The notes: generated by a model not told the origin, from the letters alone. A stretch of 64,000 nucleotides of DNA from Nocardioides ochotonae (GCF_011420305.2 NZ_CP061769.1:1475001-1539000); one strand, 5' to 3'. Counted from the stretch's first letter, positions 7,632 through 22,366 are shown. Program-made: numbers and translations.

Positions 7632-9436
7632 GCGAGACGCGCAACATCAGCGGCACCACGATGAACACCGGCGAGGACATCGGCGCGTTCGAGACCGTGC
7701 GCCGCGGCATCCGCTACTCCCCGCAGCTGCTCGAGGGCATCCGCGGCACGCTCGCCCTCGCCGTGGTCGCCTCGGTCGGTCAGGTGGTCGTGCCGATCGC
7801 GGTGCAGCAGACCATCGACCGGGGCCTCAACGGCCCCGACGGGCCCGACACCTCCTTCGTCGTGCTGATGGCCCTCGCCGCCGCGCTGGCGCTCGTGGTG
7901 ACCAGCGTGGCGTCGTACGCCATGACCTCGCGGCTCTTCCGCACCTCCGAGCGCGGCCTGGCCGTGCTGCGCACCCGCGCCTTCCGCCACGTCCACGACC
8001 TGCCGATGCTCACCCAGAGCACCGAGAGCCGCGGCGCCCTGGTCTCGCGGGTGACCAGCGACGTCGACCAGGTCAGCCAGTTCCTCACCTACGGTGGTCT
8101 GCTGCTGGTCGTCAGCGTCGGGCAGGTGGTCCTGGCCACGGTCGTGATGCTGGTCTACAGCTGGCAGCTCGCGCTGGTCGTGTGGATCTGCTTCGCCCCG
8201 CTGTTCCTCAGCCTGCGCTACTTCCAGCGCAAGCTCTCCGACGCCTACGGCACCGTGCGCCGCCAGGTCGGCATCACGCTCTCCGCGATCGCCGAGCCGG
8301 TCGTCGGCGCCGCCGTCGTGCGCTCGTACGCCGTGGAGGGGCGCACCCAGCGCCGCATCGACGAGGCGATCGCCGCGCACCAGGCGGCGAGCACCCGCGC
8401 CCAGGGCATCACCGCGTTCTCGTTCTCCCTCGGCGGCATCTCCGCGGGCCTGGCCAACGCCGGGGTGCTGGTGATCGGCATCCTGCTCGGCTTCGCCGAC
8501 GACATCACCGCGGGCGAGGTGCTCGCCTTCGCCTTCCTGGTCACCTTGTTCGTCGGGCCCGTGCAGACCGGCACCCAGATCATCACCGACGCCCAGAACG
8601 CGATCGCGGGCTGGCGCCGCGTGGTCGGCATCCTGGACACCCCGGCCGACCTCGTGGACCCAGGCCCGGACGGCCACACCCTGCCCGCGGGCCCGATCGA
8701 CGTGCGCTTCGACCACGTCACCTTCGCCTATCCCGGCGGTCCGCCGGTGCTGCGCGACATCGACCTCGCGATCGCCGCCGGCACCCGGGTCGCGATCGTG
8801 GGGGAGACCGGCTCGGGCAAGTCCACGTTCGCCAAGCTCCTCACCCGCCTGATGGACCCCTCCGAGGGCGCGGTGCTGCTCGACGGCGTCGACGTGCGCA
8901 CGATCGCCGGCTCCTCGCTGCGGCGCGGCGTGGTGCTCGTGCCCCAGGAGGGCTTCCTCTTCGACGACACCCTGGCCGCCAACGTCCGCTACGGGCGCCT
9001 CGAGGCGACCGAGGAGGAGATCCGGGCCAGTGCCGCCGAGCTCGGGCTCACCGACTGGCTCGACGCCCTCCCGCAAGGCCTGCAGACCCGGGTCGGGCAG
9101 CGTGGCGAGTCCATCTCGGCCGGCGAGCGCCAGCTCGTGGCGCTGCTGCGCGCCCACCTCGCCGACCCCGACCTGCTCGTGCTCGACGAGGCCACCAGCG
9201 CGGTGGACCCGGCCCTGGAGATGCGCATCGGGCGGGCGTTGGAGCGGCTGATGTCGGGTCGCACCTCGGTGACGATCGCCCACCGACTCTCGACCGCGGA
9301 GAGCGCCGACGAGGTGATCGTGGTCGACAAGGGCCGGGTCGTGCAGCGCGGGCCGCACGCCGTCCTGGCCGCCGAGCCCGGCTCGGTGTACGCCGGCCTG
9401 CACGCCTCGTGGGTGGCCCAGCACGGCGTGGGATGA
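7628..9436 (+). CDS. Heterodimeric ABC exporter subunit with catalytic ATP site
   Basis: This is the 602-residue partner of the preceding gene: six membrane helices, then an ATPase domain. Walker A is GETGSGKST (near residue 391), Walker B is LLVLDEATSAVD with the catalytic Glu, and the H-loop is TIAHRLST. Its signature is altered to ISAGERQ instead of LSGGQ. In a heterodimer each ATP site uses Walker A/B from one subunit and the signature from the other. The normal signature of the first subunit therefore completes the active site here, while this altered signature falls in the dead site. The gene overlaps the first by four bases. It ends 18 bases before hisI. The function of the pair is not deducible beyond export. 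Confidence 0.92.
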   Translation: MSETRNISGTTMNTGEDIGAFETVRRGIRYSPQLLEGIRGTLALAVVASVGQVVVPIAVQQTIDRGLNGPDGPDTSFVVLMALAAALALVVTSVASYAMTSRLFRTSERGLAVLRTRAFRHVHDLPMLTQSTESRGALVSRVTSDVDQVSQFLTYGGLLLVVSVGQVVLATVVMLVYSWQLALVVWICFAPLFLSLRYFQRKLSDAYGTVRRQVGITLSAIAEPVVGAAVVRSYAVEGRTQRRIDEAIAAHQAASTRAQGITAFSFSLGGISAGLANAGVLVIGILLGFADDITAGEVLAFAFLVTLFVGPVQTGTQIITDAQNAIAGWRRVVGILDTPADLVDPGPDGHTLPAGPIDVRFDHVTFAYPGGPPVLRDIDLAIAAGTRVAIVGETGSGKSTFAKLLTRLMDPSEGAVLLDGVDVRTIAGSSLRRGVVLVPQEGFLFDDTLAANVRYGRLEATEEEIRASAAELGLTDWLDALPQGLQTRVGQRGESISAGERQLVALLRAHLADPDLLVLDEATSAVDPALEMRIGRALERLMSGRTSVTIAHRLSTAESADEVIVVDKGRVVQRGPHAVLAAEPGSVYAGLHASWVAQHGVG

Positions 9437-9454
9437 CGGTGGGATGATGGGGAC

Positions 9455-9799
9455 ATGCCCCTCGACCCCGCCGTCGCCGCCCGTCTCAAGCGCTCTCCCG
9501 ACGGGCTGGTCCCCGCAGTCGTCCAGCAGTACGACACCGGTGCGGTGCTCATGCTCGGCTGGATGGACGACGAGGCGCTCGCCCGCACGCTGAGCACCGG
9601 CCGGGCGACGTACTGGTCGCGCTCGCGCCAGGAGTACTGGGTCAAGGGCGACACCTCCGGGCATGTGCAGCACGTCAAGGAGGTCCGCCTCGACTGCGAC
9701 GGCGACACCCTGCTGCTCCAGGTCGACCAGGTCGGCGCCGCGTGCCACACCGGCGACGCCACCTGCTTCGACGCCGACCTGCTGCTGGGGACGCCGTGA
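9455..9799 (+). CDS. hisI: Phosphoribosyl-AMP cyclohydrolase HisI
   Basis: This 114-residue enzyme hydrolyses the purine ring of phosphoribosyl-AMP in the third step of histidine synthesis. It is the stand-alone cyclohydrolase, not fused to HisE. Visible motifs are [23 protein letters not shown], the [13 protein letters not shown] metal-binding acidic segment, and CHTGDATCF with the Cys residues that bind zinc. It lies downstream of an ABC exporter, about 7.7 kb from hisF, and overlaps the next gene by four bases (GTGA). GATGAT lies 6 bases before the ATG and could be a -10 element of a leaderless transcript; GGGG could instead serve as ribosome-binding site. Confidence 0.96.
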   Translation: MPLDPAVAARLKRSPDGLVPAVVQQYDTGAVLMLGWMDDEALARTLSTGRATYWSRSRQEYWVKGDTSGHVQHVKEVRLDCDGDTLLLQVDQVGAACHTGDATCFDADLLLGTP

Positions 9800-10383
9800 G
9801 CGACGCCCGCCCCCGCGCGCGTCGTAGTTTCGGGCCGGTCGTCCTGGCCGGGCTGGCCGGCGCCGGCCTCGCCGCGTTCGCCGGTACCAAGCCGTGGGCC
9901 CGTATCGACGAGGGCTCGACCGGGGCGGCGTTCGCCCCGATGTCCGACAGCGCGGGGGAGTCGCCGCTCGCGGCGTCGCTCGCCCTGGTCGTGCTCGCCT
10001 GCTGGGGGGTCGTGCTCGTGACCCGGGGCATCGTGCGCCGCGCCGTGCTGGCGCTGTCGGTGCTCGCCGCCGCGGCCACCGTCGTGACCGTCGCGGTCGG
10101 CTGGAGCCAGACCGCGGCTCCGCTGCGCGACGCCCTCGACGCGGTCGGCCTCGGCGGCTCGGTCTCCCACACGTGGTGGTGGGCCGCCGCCCTCGCGGGC
10201 GCCCTCGTGGCACTGGCGGCGGGCGTGGCCGGCGTACGCCTCGCGTCGGCGTGGCCGGAGATGGGCCGGCGTTACGACGCCCCCACCGGCGGGCCGGTCG
10301 CGGACGCCGCCAGGCCGGCGGAGGAGCAGAGCAACCTCGACCTGTGGAAGGCCATGGACGAGGGGCACGACCCGACCGCGTGA
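9796..10383 (+). CDS. Trp biosynthesis-associated membrane protein (Trp_oprn_chp family)
   Basis: This 195-residue membrane protein begins with a basic stretch, then a hydrophobic segment ([21 protein letters not shown]), with further segments near residues 55-75, 80-95 and 130-155. The early TKPWARID-like stretch and the position between hisI and the trp genes match the actinobacterial family annotated as Trp biosynthesis-associated membrane protein (TIGR02234). Its function is unknown. In mycobacteria and Streptomyces it usually lies next to trpE, but here it overlaps hisI directly and trpE is absent. The start is GTG in a GTGA overlap. The C-terminal tail is cytoplasmic and charged. Confidence 0.85.
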   Translation: MSDARPRARRSFGPVVLAGLAGAGLAAFAGTKPWARIDEGSTGAAFAPMSDSAGESPLAASLALVVLACWGVVLVTRGIVRRAVLALSVLAAAATVVTVAVGWSQTAAPLRDALDAVGLGGSVSHTWWWAAALAGALVALAAGVAGVRLASAWPEMGRRYDAPTGGPVADAARPAEEQSNLDLWKAMDEGHDPTA

Positions 10384-10400
10384 GGCCCGGGCGGGGTCAA

Positions 10401-10406
10401 TACACT
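10401..10406 (+). promoter_or_regulatory. Probable -10 element upstream of the HGxxPAAW gene
   Basis: TACACT, in the context GGGGTCAATACACTGAG, fits the TANNNT -10 pattern. It would give a leader of about 40 bases before the ATG at 10455. No clear -35 is visible. Confidence 0.4.
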
Positions 10407-10454
10407 GAGCCCGCACCACCGAAGACCACCGAGCGCGAGCACCGAGGAGCATGC

Positions 10455-10649
10455 ATGTCCGCCAGCCACGGCAACACCCCCGCAGCCTGGACGGGCGTCA
10501 CCGTCGCCATGGCCGGCATCCTGATCGGCTGCGTCGGCCTGCTCTTCGACCCGGTCAAGATGCCGGTGTTCTGGATCGGCCTCGTCGTCACGTTCCTCGG
10601 CCTGGTCGTCTTCATCGTCATGGACAAGATGGGCCTGCACGAGGACTGA
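10455..10649 (+). CDS. HGxxPAAW family small membrane protein
   Basis: This 64-residue protein carries the defining motif HGNTPAAW at residues 5-12, followed by two membrane segments (about 14-30 and 36-56) and the tail MDKMGLHED. The family is known only from actinobacteria, typically within the trp/his region next to the Trp-associated membrane protein, as here. Its function is unknown. The ATG at 10455 is preceded by GAGGAG. A strong hairpin directly after the stop suggests that transcription ends here, separating it from the DUF2752 gene. Confidence 0.85.
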   Translation: MSASHGNTPAAWTGVTVAMAGILIGCVGLLFDPVKMPVFWIGLVVTFLGLVVFIVMDKMGLHED

Positions 10650-10655
10650 GCGAGC

Positions 10656-10689
10656 GGCCACCGCGCGGCGCATGACGCCGCCGGTGGCC
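10656..10689 (+). terminator. Intrinsic terminator after the HGxxPAAW gene
   Basis: GGCCACCG pairs with CGGTGGCC as an 8-bp outer stem, and CGGCG pairs with CGCCG as an inner stem, with a CATGA loop and a small internal bulge. It starts 6 bases after the stop codon. Confidence 0.6.
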
Positions 10690-10711
10690 ACCGAGACGAC
10701 CGGGAGGTCGC

Positions 10712-11155
10712 GTGAGCGTCGTCGAACCGGCTTCGCCGGGGAGCGCCACGACCTCCCGCGCCGCCCGGATGCGGACGCCGGTGCTCACCATCGCCGCGCT
10801 CGCGGCGGCCACGGCGGCCCTGCACCTGCGTGACCCGCACGTCTCCGGCAGCTGGGGCTTCTGCCCCACCGCGGCGCTGGGCTTCGCCTGCCCCGGGTGC
10901 GGCGGCCTGCGCGCCGTCAACGACCTGACCCACCTCGACGTGGCCGCGGCCGCCTCGAGCAACCTGGCCTTCGTCGTGGCGCTGCCGTTCCTGCTCGCCG
11001 GGCTCGGCTGGTGGACGCTGCGTCGCTGGCGCGGCGCCCCCGCCCCGGGCCTGCCGGGGCCCCGGCTGCGGGCGGCCGGCTACTCGGCGGCGGTGCTGCT
11101 GGCCGTCTTCACGGTGCTGCGCAACCTCCCGGCCGGCAGCTGGCTCGCCCCCTGA
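10712..11155 (+). CDS. DUF2752 domain-containing membrane protein
   Basis: This 147-residue protein contains the DUF2752 signature CPGCGGLRAVNDL after a first membrane segment and a CPTAALGFA stretch. Three hydrophobic segments are visible (about residues 22-38, 80-97 and 118-137). The paired CPxC-like cysteines suggest a metal site or redox pair, but the family's function is unknown. The GTG start follows CGGGAGG, a good ribosome-binding site. It is rightward and ends just before a hairpin shared with the convergent DUF4190 gene. It is probably not part of the upstream unit, because a terminator-like hairpin lies between them. Confidence 0.85.
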   Translation: MSVVEPASPGSATTSRAARMRTPVLTIAALAAATAALHLRDPHVSGSWGFCPTAALGFACPGCGGLRAVNDLTHLDVAAAASSNLAFVVALPFLLAGLGWWTLRRWRGAPAPGLPGPRLRAAGYSAAVLLAVFTVLRNLPAGSWLAP

Positions 11156-11161
11156 CGGGGC

Positions 11162-11196
11162 GAGCCCTGGGACCGGCCAGCCGGATCCCAGGGCTC
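11162..11196. terminator. Bidirectional terminator between DUF2752 and DUF4190 genes
   Basis: An 11-bp perfect stem, GAGCCCTGGGA / TCCCAGGGCTC, encloses a 13-base loop that can form a further CCGG/CCGG pairing. It lies between the stops of two convergent genes and can serve both. Confidence 0.8.
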
Positions 11197-11202
11197 GGAG
11201 CC

Positions 11203-11532
11203 TCAGGCGCCGACGTTGAAGTTGCCGGTGGCGATCAGGCCGATGTTGAGCACGAGGCCGACCACGAAGAGCACGGTGCCGACGATGCCGCAGATGTAGC
11301 CGGTGTTGACCGTGCCGCGGTTGGAGAACGCACCCGGAGGCTGGGCGTCGATCTCGCGCAGCGCGTTCTTGCCCATCACGATGGCGGGGATGCCGGTGAA
11401 GATGCCGCAGCACACGATGCTGAGGATGCCGAGGACGAGAATGGTGGTGCCGCGCGGGTGCTCGGTGGGCATGCCTCCGTAGCCGTACTCCGGGGCTCCG
11501 TAGGAGGGCGGCGGCGGCTCGTTGTAGCTCAC
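11203..11532 (-). CDS. DUF4190 domain-containing small membrane protein
   Basis: This 109-residue protein has a Pro/Tyr/Gly-rich N-terminal tail (NEPPPPSYGAPEYGYGG) followed by two membrane segments around residues 29-50 and 76-100. The loop between them contains GKNALREID, typical of DUF4190 proteins. Such proteins are common in actinobacteria, and their role is unknown. The start is GTG at 11532 with GAGGAG about nine bases upstream. It faces the DUF2752 gene and is divergent from trpC. The family call rests on topology and the tail composition, so it is moderately sure. Confidence 0.75.
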   Translation of the reverse strand: MSYNEPPPPSYGAPEYGYGGMPTEHPRGTTILVLGILSIVCCGIFTGIPAIVMGKNALREIDAQPPGAFSNRGTVNTGYICGIVGTVLFVVGLVLNIGLIATGNFNVGA

Positions 11533-11672
11533 GGGGTTCGTTCTCCTCTGCAGTGGCCGGGACGCTCCCGGCCGACTCCGGTGAACGTACCGCCTCTCGG
11601 GCCGATCAAACCTCGTTGCGAATCGGGTGAGAGGATCGCACGGTGCGAAACCATGACCGCGTTGGAGGCTCC

Positions 11673-12484
11673 GTGACGGTGCTCGAGCAGATCATCGCCG
11701 GCGTGCGCGAGGACCTCGCCGCGCGCGAGGCGGCCCGTCCGCTCGCCGACGTCCGGGCCGCGCTGAGCGACGTCGACGCGCCCCTGGACCCGATGCCTCG
11801 CCTGCGTGCCGCGGAGAGCTCGGTCATCGCCGAGGTCAAGCGCAGCAGCCCCAGCAAGGGCCACCTCGCGGAGATCGCCGACCCCGCCTCGCTGGCCCGC
11901 GAGTACGCCGCCGGCGGGGCCGCCGCGATCAGCGTGCTGACCGAGCAGCGCCGCTTCTCCGGCAGCCTGGCCGATCTGGTCGCGGTGCGCGCCGCGGTCG
12001 ACGTACCGGTGCTGCGCAAGGACTTCATCGTCACCAGCTACCAGCTCGTCGAGGCCCGCGCCGCGGGCGCCGACCTCGCGCTGCTGATCGTCGGCGCGCT
12101 CGACGACGACACCCTGCGCCGCCTCCACGACGAGGCCCGCGAGCTGGGGCTCACCCCGCTGGTGGAGGTCCACGACGAGGCCGAGACCGAGCGCGCGGTC
12201 GCCCTGGGTGCCGAGCTCGTCGGCGTCAACAACCGCAACCTCAAGACCCTCGAGGTCGACAACGCGACCTTCACCCGGCTCGCGCCGCTGATTCCCGACG
12301 ACCGGGTCAAGGTCGCCGAGTCCGGGGTCTTCGGCGTCGCCGACGTGCAGCAGTTCGTCGACGCCGGCGCTCGCGCCGTCCTGGTGGGCGAGGCGCTCGT
12401 CAAGGACGGCGACCCGCGCGCGGCCGTCGCCGCCATGACCGGCCTGCGGGCCGGCGACCACATCACTGCCCCGGGAGGCAACCG

Positions 12485-12488
<4 letters not shown>
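11673..12488 (+). CDS. trpC: Indole-3-glycerol phosphate synthase TrpC
   Basis: This 271-residue TIM barrel closes the ring of CdRP to indole-3-glycerol phosphate in tryptophan synthesis. Visible active-site motifs include [11 protein letters not shown] (catalytic Lys), LRKDFIV (Lys), [23 protein letters not shown] and VAESGV. It is the first gene of trpC-trpB-trpA, and its stop overlaps trpB. The GTG at 11673 was chosen because GGAGG precedes it and the resulting N-terminus ([16 protein letters not shown]) matches actinobacterial TrpC. An upstream GTG at 11643 is in frame but has no family similarity. TrpF is not fused or adjacent; HisA/PriA probably provides it. Confidence 0.96.
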
Positions 12489-13749
<1,261 letters not shown>

Positions 13750-13753
<4 letters not shown>

Positions 13754-14565
13754 GCACCCGTCCCGTCTTCGACAAGGCCCGCGGCGAGGGCCGCGCGGCC
13801 CTGGTGGGCTACCTGCCCGCCGGCTTCCCCGACGTGCCCGGCGGCATCGACGCCATCAAGGTGATGGTCGACTCCGGTTGCGACGTCATCGAGATCGGCC
13901 TGCCCTACACCGACCCGGTGATGGACGGCCCCACCATCCAGGCCGCCGCGCTCCAGGCGCTGGACAACGGCTGCCGCACCGCCGACGTGCTGCGCACCGT
14001 CGAGGCGGTCGCCGCCACCGGCACCCCGACGCTGGTGATGACCTACTGGAACCCCGTCGAGGCGTACGGCGTCGAGCGGTTCGCCACCGACCTCGCCGCC
14101 GCCGGGGGAGCGGGGCTGATCACCCCCGACCTGACCCCCGACTTCGCGCCGGAGTGGATCGCCGCCGCCGACGCCCACGACCTCGACAAGGTCTTCCTGG
14201 TCGCGCCGTCCTCCACCGAGGACCGGGTCGCGATGACCACCGCCGCCTGCCGCGGGTTCGTCTACGCCACCGCCGTGATGGGGGTGACCGGCGCCCGCAG
14301 CACCACCAGCGACCTCGCCGGGCCGCTGGTCGCCCGCACCAAGGCGGCCATCGAGGCCCAGGGCACCGGCCTGCCGGTCGGCGTCGGTCTCGGCGTCAGC
14401 ACCGGCGACCAGGCCGCCGAGGTCGGTTCCTACGCCGACGGCGTCATCGTCGGCTCGGCGTTCGTGCGCGCCCTGCTCGACCACCCCGACGACCGCGCGG
14501 CCGGCCTGCGGGCCCTGGGCGCGCTGGTCGAGGAGCTCGCGGAGGGAGTACGCCGGCGTGCGTAG
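13750..14565 (+). CDS. trpA: Tryptophan synthase alpha chain TrpA
   Basis: This 271-residue TIM barrel splits indole-3-glycerol phosphate into indole and glyceraldehyde 3-phosphate; indole is channelled to TrpB. The catalytic Glu lies in [12 protein letters not shown] and the catalytic Asp in VMDGPTIQ, a common actinobacterial variant of the family motif. [12 protein letters not shown] and [11 protein letters not shown] follow. The GTG start overlaps the trpB stop (GTGA), and the 3' end overlaps the Sco-type lipoprotein gene by eight bases. Co-transcription with the lipoprotein and lgt is likely. Confidence 0.97.
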
Positions 14566-15181
14566 GTCCCTGCGGGCGCTGGGGCGCTCCGCGGCCGCGG
14601 CAGCCGCCGCGCTCCTGGTGCTGAGCTCCTGCGGCAGCGAGGCCACCCCGGCGGGCGAGCCGAGCGGCACCGCCGTGGAGCCGCCGTTCGACGTTGCCGC
14701 GACCACGCTGCGCGACACCGAGGGCGAGCCGTTCGCGCTCGCCGAGGACACCACGGACCCGCTCACGCTGGTCTTCTTCGGCTACACCCGCTGCCCGGAC
14801 GTCTGTCCCGCGGTGATGTCCACGATCACCTCCGCGCTGACCCGCCTGGATGAGGAGACCCGCGAGCAGGTGCAGGTGGTCTTCGTGACCACCGACCCCT
14901 CCCGCGACGACGCGGCCACCCTGCGCCGCTACCTCGACCGCTTCGACGAGGACTTCGTCGGCGTCACCGGCGAGCTCGCGGAGATCGGCGAGCTCGCCGA
15001 GTCCGTCGGCGTCTTCGTCGCCGGTGCCGAGGAGCTCGCCTCCGGCGGCTACGACCTCGGCAGCCACGGCGCGCAGGTGATCGCGGTGGACCAGGACGGC
15101 CAGGCTCCGATGTACTGGGGCCAGGACACCTCGTCGGCGGAGTACGCCCACGACATCGAGCTGCTGGTGGGAGACCTGTGA
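14558..15181 (+). CDS. Sco1/SenC-type copper chaperone lipoprotein
   Basis: This 207-residue exported lipoprotein belongs to the SCO1/SenC/PrrC family, thioredoxin-fold proteins that deliver copper to the CuA site of cytochrome oxidase. A basic N-terminus, hydrophobic segment and lipobox LVLSSC (Cys25) are clear. The copper ligands are Cys79 and Cys83 (TRCPDVCP) and His170 (LGSHGAQ). The start is GTG and overlaps trpA by eight bases. The stop overlaps lgt by four bases, so this lipoprotein is translationally coupled to the gene for the enzyme that lipidates it. The alternative role of a general thiol-disulphide factor cannot be excluded. Confidence 0.9.
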   Translation: MRRSLRALGRSAAAAAAALLVLSSCGSEATPAGEPSGTAVEPPFDVAATTLRDTEGEPFALAEDTTDPLTLVFFGYTRCPDVCPAVMSTITSALTRLDEETREQVQVVFVTTDPSRDDAATLRRYLDRFDEDFVGVTGELAEIGELAESVGVFVAGAEELASGGYDLGSHGAQVIAVDQDGQAPMYWGQDTSSAEYAHDIELLVGDL

Positions 15182-16122
15182 TCGAGCACCTGGCGAGCCT
15201 CGCCCCGAGCGTGAGCGCCCCTGCCCTGTCCGTGCTGGCCATCCCGAGCCCCGACAACGGGGTGTGGCACCTCGGCCCGGTGCCGATCCGCGGCTACGCG
15301 CTGGCCATCATCCTCGGCATCGTCGCCGCCATCTGGATCGGCGAGCGCCGCTGGGTCGCCCGCGGCGGTCGCCCCGGCGAGGTCCAGGACCTCGCGATCT
15401 GGGCGGTGCCGTTCGGTCTCGTCGGCGCCCGGCTCTACCACGTGGCCACCGACCACAGCCTGTACTTCGGGTCGGGGGAGAACCCCTGGTCCGCGCTCTA
15501 CGTGTGGCAGGGCGGGCTCGGCGTCTGGGGCGGCATCGCGGGCGGCATCCTCGGCCTCGCGATCGGCGCCCGGACGATGGGCATCCGGCTGCTGCCGCTG
15601 CTCGACGCCCTCGCCCCCGGGGTCCTGGTCGCGCAGGCGATCGGGCGCTGGGGCAACTGGTTCAACCAGGAGCTGTTCGGCAAGCCCACCGACCTGCCCT
15701 GGGCGCTCTCGGTCAGCGACACCACCGCGGTCAACGCCGGCTACCCGCCCGGCACGACGTTCCACCCGACGTTCCTCTACGAGAGCCTGTGGAACCTCGC
15801 CGCGTTCGCCCTCGTCATCTGGCTGGACCGGCGCCTGCGCCTGGGCCACGGCCGGGTGCTGGCCCTCTACGTGATGGCCTACACCGCCGGGCGCGCCTGG
15901 ATCGAGATGCTGCGCATCGACTCCGTCGAGCTCGACGACGTCCTCGGCCTGCGCTTCAACGTGTGGACCTCGATCGTGCTGTTCCTCGCCGCGGCGATCT
16001 ACTTCGTGATCAGCGCACGCCGCCACCCCGGTCGCGAGGAGCAGGTCCGCACCCGCGAGCCCGTGCCCGCCGACGACGCCTCCACCGACGACGCCTCGGC
16101 GGACGACGCGCCCTCGTCCTGA
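15178..16122 (+). CDS. lgt: Prolipoprotein diacylglyceryl transferase Lgt
   Basis: This 314-residue integral membrane enzyme transfers diacylglycerol from phosphatidylglycerol to the lipobox Cys of prolipoproteins. Visible features are GPVPIRGYAL near the N-terminus, the GLVGARLYHV segment, GGLGVWGGIAGG, the Lgt signature IGRWGNWFNQELFG with its essential Arg and Asn, and about seven membrane helices. The C-terminal tail is hydrophilic with repeated Asp-Ala motifs (STDDASADDA). It starts with GTG overlapping the Sco gene. Its natural substrates in this window include the Sco protein, LivK and the binding protein at 56038-57174. Confidence 0.95.
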   Translation: MIEHLASLAPSVSAPALSVLAIPSPDNGVWHLGPVPIRGYALAIILGIVAAIWIGERRWVARGGRPGEVQDLAIWAVPFGLVGARLYHVATDHSLYFGSGENPWSALYVWQGGLGVWGGIAGGILGLAIGARTMGIRLLPLLDALAPGVLVAQAIGRWGNWFNQELFGKPTDLPWALSVSDTTAVNAGYPPGTTFHPTFLYESLWNLAAFALVIWLDRRLRLGHGRVLALYVMAYTAGRAWIEMLRIDSVELDDVLGLRFNVWTSIVLFLAAAIYFVISARRHPGREEQVRTREPVPADDASTDDASADDAPSS

Positions 16123-16143
16123 TCCCTCCGCACCCTCGAGCGG

Positions 16144-16159
16144 GCCCGCCGGTGCGGGC
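16144..16159 (+). terminator. Possible terminator after lgt
   Basis: GCCCGC pairs with GCGGGC around a CGGT loop 22 bases after the lgt stop. Flanking GA/TC pairs are offset by a bulge. It is short, so the assignment is tentative. Confidence 0.4.
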
Positions 16160-16215
16160 TCGTGACACGAGCCACTGAACACGGTCGACTCGTGCCCGTG
16201 ACTTGCTGGTAATCT
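16157..16215 (+). promoter_or_regulatory. gltB upstream region: palindrome and probable -10
   Basis: GGCTCGTG-A-CACGAGCC is an odd-centred perfect inverted repeat at 16157-16173. TAATCT at 16210-16215 fits a -10 element. The palindrome is centred about 48 bases upstream of the -10, a place used by activators or repressors. A transcript would carry a leader of about 115 bases before the GTG at 16337. No known nitrogen-regulator box was recognised. Confidence 0.45.
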
Positions 16216-16336
16216 TTCCCTTCGCGCGTGGGCCAGTGCTGTCCCAAGCTCTTCATGCTTCTGCCGATCTGCCTGTCGTGCGCGCTCCCGGCCCTGCCGG
16301 TCGTCATGCAGGCACCGACGACGACGGGAGGATCCC

Positions 16337-20882
<4,546 letters not shown>

Positions 20883-20890
<8 letters not shown>

Positions 20891-22349
20891 CCCGAAGGGG
20901 TTCCTCAAGACCCCGCGCGAGGTGGCCGCGCGCCGCCCCGTCGAGGAGCGGGTGCACGACTACAAGGAGGTCTACCCGGGAAGCGCCGGGCGAGCCCTCC
21001 TGCCGATCATCACCGAGCAGGCCGGGCGCTGCATGGACTGCGGCATCCCGTTCTGCCACAACGGCTGCCCGCTGGGGAACATCATCCCCGAGTGGAACGA
21101 CCTGGTGTGGCGCGACGACTGGGAGGCTGCCAGCGAGCGGCTGCACGCGACCAACAACTTCCCGGAGTTCACCGGTCGCCTCTGCCCGGCGCCGTGCGAG
21201 ACCGCGTGCGTGCTCGGCATCAACCAGCCGGCGGTGACGATCAAGAACGTCGAGGTCAGCATCGCCGACAAGGCGTGGGAGGCCGGCTACGTGCGCCCGC
21301 AGCCGCCGGAGTGGCTCTCGGGCCGCACCGTCGCGGTCATCGGCTCGGGCCCCGCGGGCCTGGCCGCCGCGCAGCAGCTCACCCGGGCCGGGCACACCGT
21401 GGCCGTCTACGAGCGTGCCGACAAGGTCGGCGGGCTGATGCGCTACGGCATCCCCGAGTTCAAGATGGAGAAGCAGCACCTCGACCGCCGCATCGACCAG
21501 ATGCGCCGCGAGGGCACCGTCTTCCGGGCCGGCGTCGACGTCGGCGGCACCCTCACCGGTGAGGAGCTCCGTGCGCGCTACGACGCGGTCGTGCTCGCCA
21601 TCGGCGCGACCGTGCCGCGCGACCTGGCGGTCCCCGGGCGCGAGCTCGGCGGCATCCACCAGGCGATGGAGTTCCTGCCGCAGGCCAACCGCACGGCGGT
21701 CGGCGAGAGCGTCGAGGGCCAGATCGTGGCCACCGACAAGGACGTCGTGATCATCGGTGGCGGCGACACCGGTGCGGACTGCCTCGGCACCTCGATCCGC
21801 CAGGGCGCGCGCTCGGTCACGCAGCTGGAGATCATGCCCCAGCCGACCGAGGAGCGTCCCGCGGGCCAGCCGTGGCCGACGTACCCGATGCTGTACCGCG
21901 TCTCCTCGGCCCACGAGGAGGGCGGCGAGCGGGTCTACTCCGTGTCCACCCAGGAGTTCCTCGGCGACGAGGACGGCAACGTCCGCGCGCTGCGCCTGGT
22001 CGAGGTCCGCTTCGAGGCGGGCAAGCTCGTCGAGATCGAGGGCACCGAGCGGGAGATCCCGGCCCAGCTGGTGCTGTTCGCGATGGGCTTCCTCGGTCCG
22101 GAGAAGCCGGGCCTGGTCGAGCAGCTCGGCGTCGACCTCGACGAGCGCGGCAACGTCGTGCGCGACCTGTCCTACATGTCCTCGGTGCCGGGCGTCTTCG
22201 TCGCCGGCGACGCGGGCCGTGGCCAGTCGCTCATCGTCTGGGCGATCGCGGAGGGCCGTGCGGCCGCCGCGGCCGTGGACACCTTCCTGACCGGGTCCAC
22301 GAACCTGCCCGCACCCATCAAGCCGACCGAGCGTCCGCTCGTCGTCTGA
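20883..22349 (+). CDS. gltD: Glutamate synthase small subunit GltD (GOGAT beta)
   Basis: This 488-residue flavoprotein takes electrons from NADPH and passes them to GltB. The N-terminal Fe-S part has [17 protein letters not shown] and [10 protein letters not shown] cysteine groups. The FAD-binding fold follows ([15 protein letters not shown]) and then the NADPH fold ([14 protein letters not shown]). The C-terminal [14 protein letters not shown] motif closes the FAD site. It starts with ATG inside the last codons of gltB. A very strong hairpin follows 17 bases after the stop, so gltBD form a two-gene unit. Confidence 0.97.
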
Positions 22350-22366
22350 GGTCCACCAGAGGTCCT

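Noticed and set aside
16228-16336. Possible upstream open reading frame in the gltB leader
   Set aside because: The frame runs on out of phase into gltB for about 1 kb without a stop, so it is not a defined leader peptide. No ribosome-binding site precedes it.
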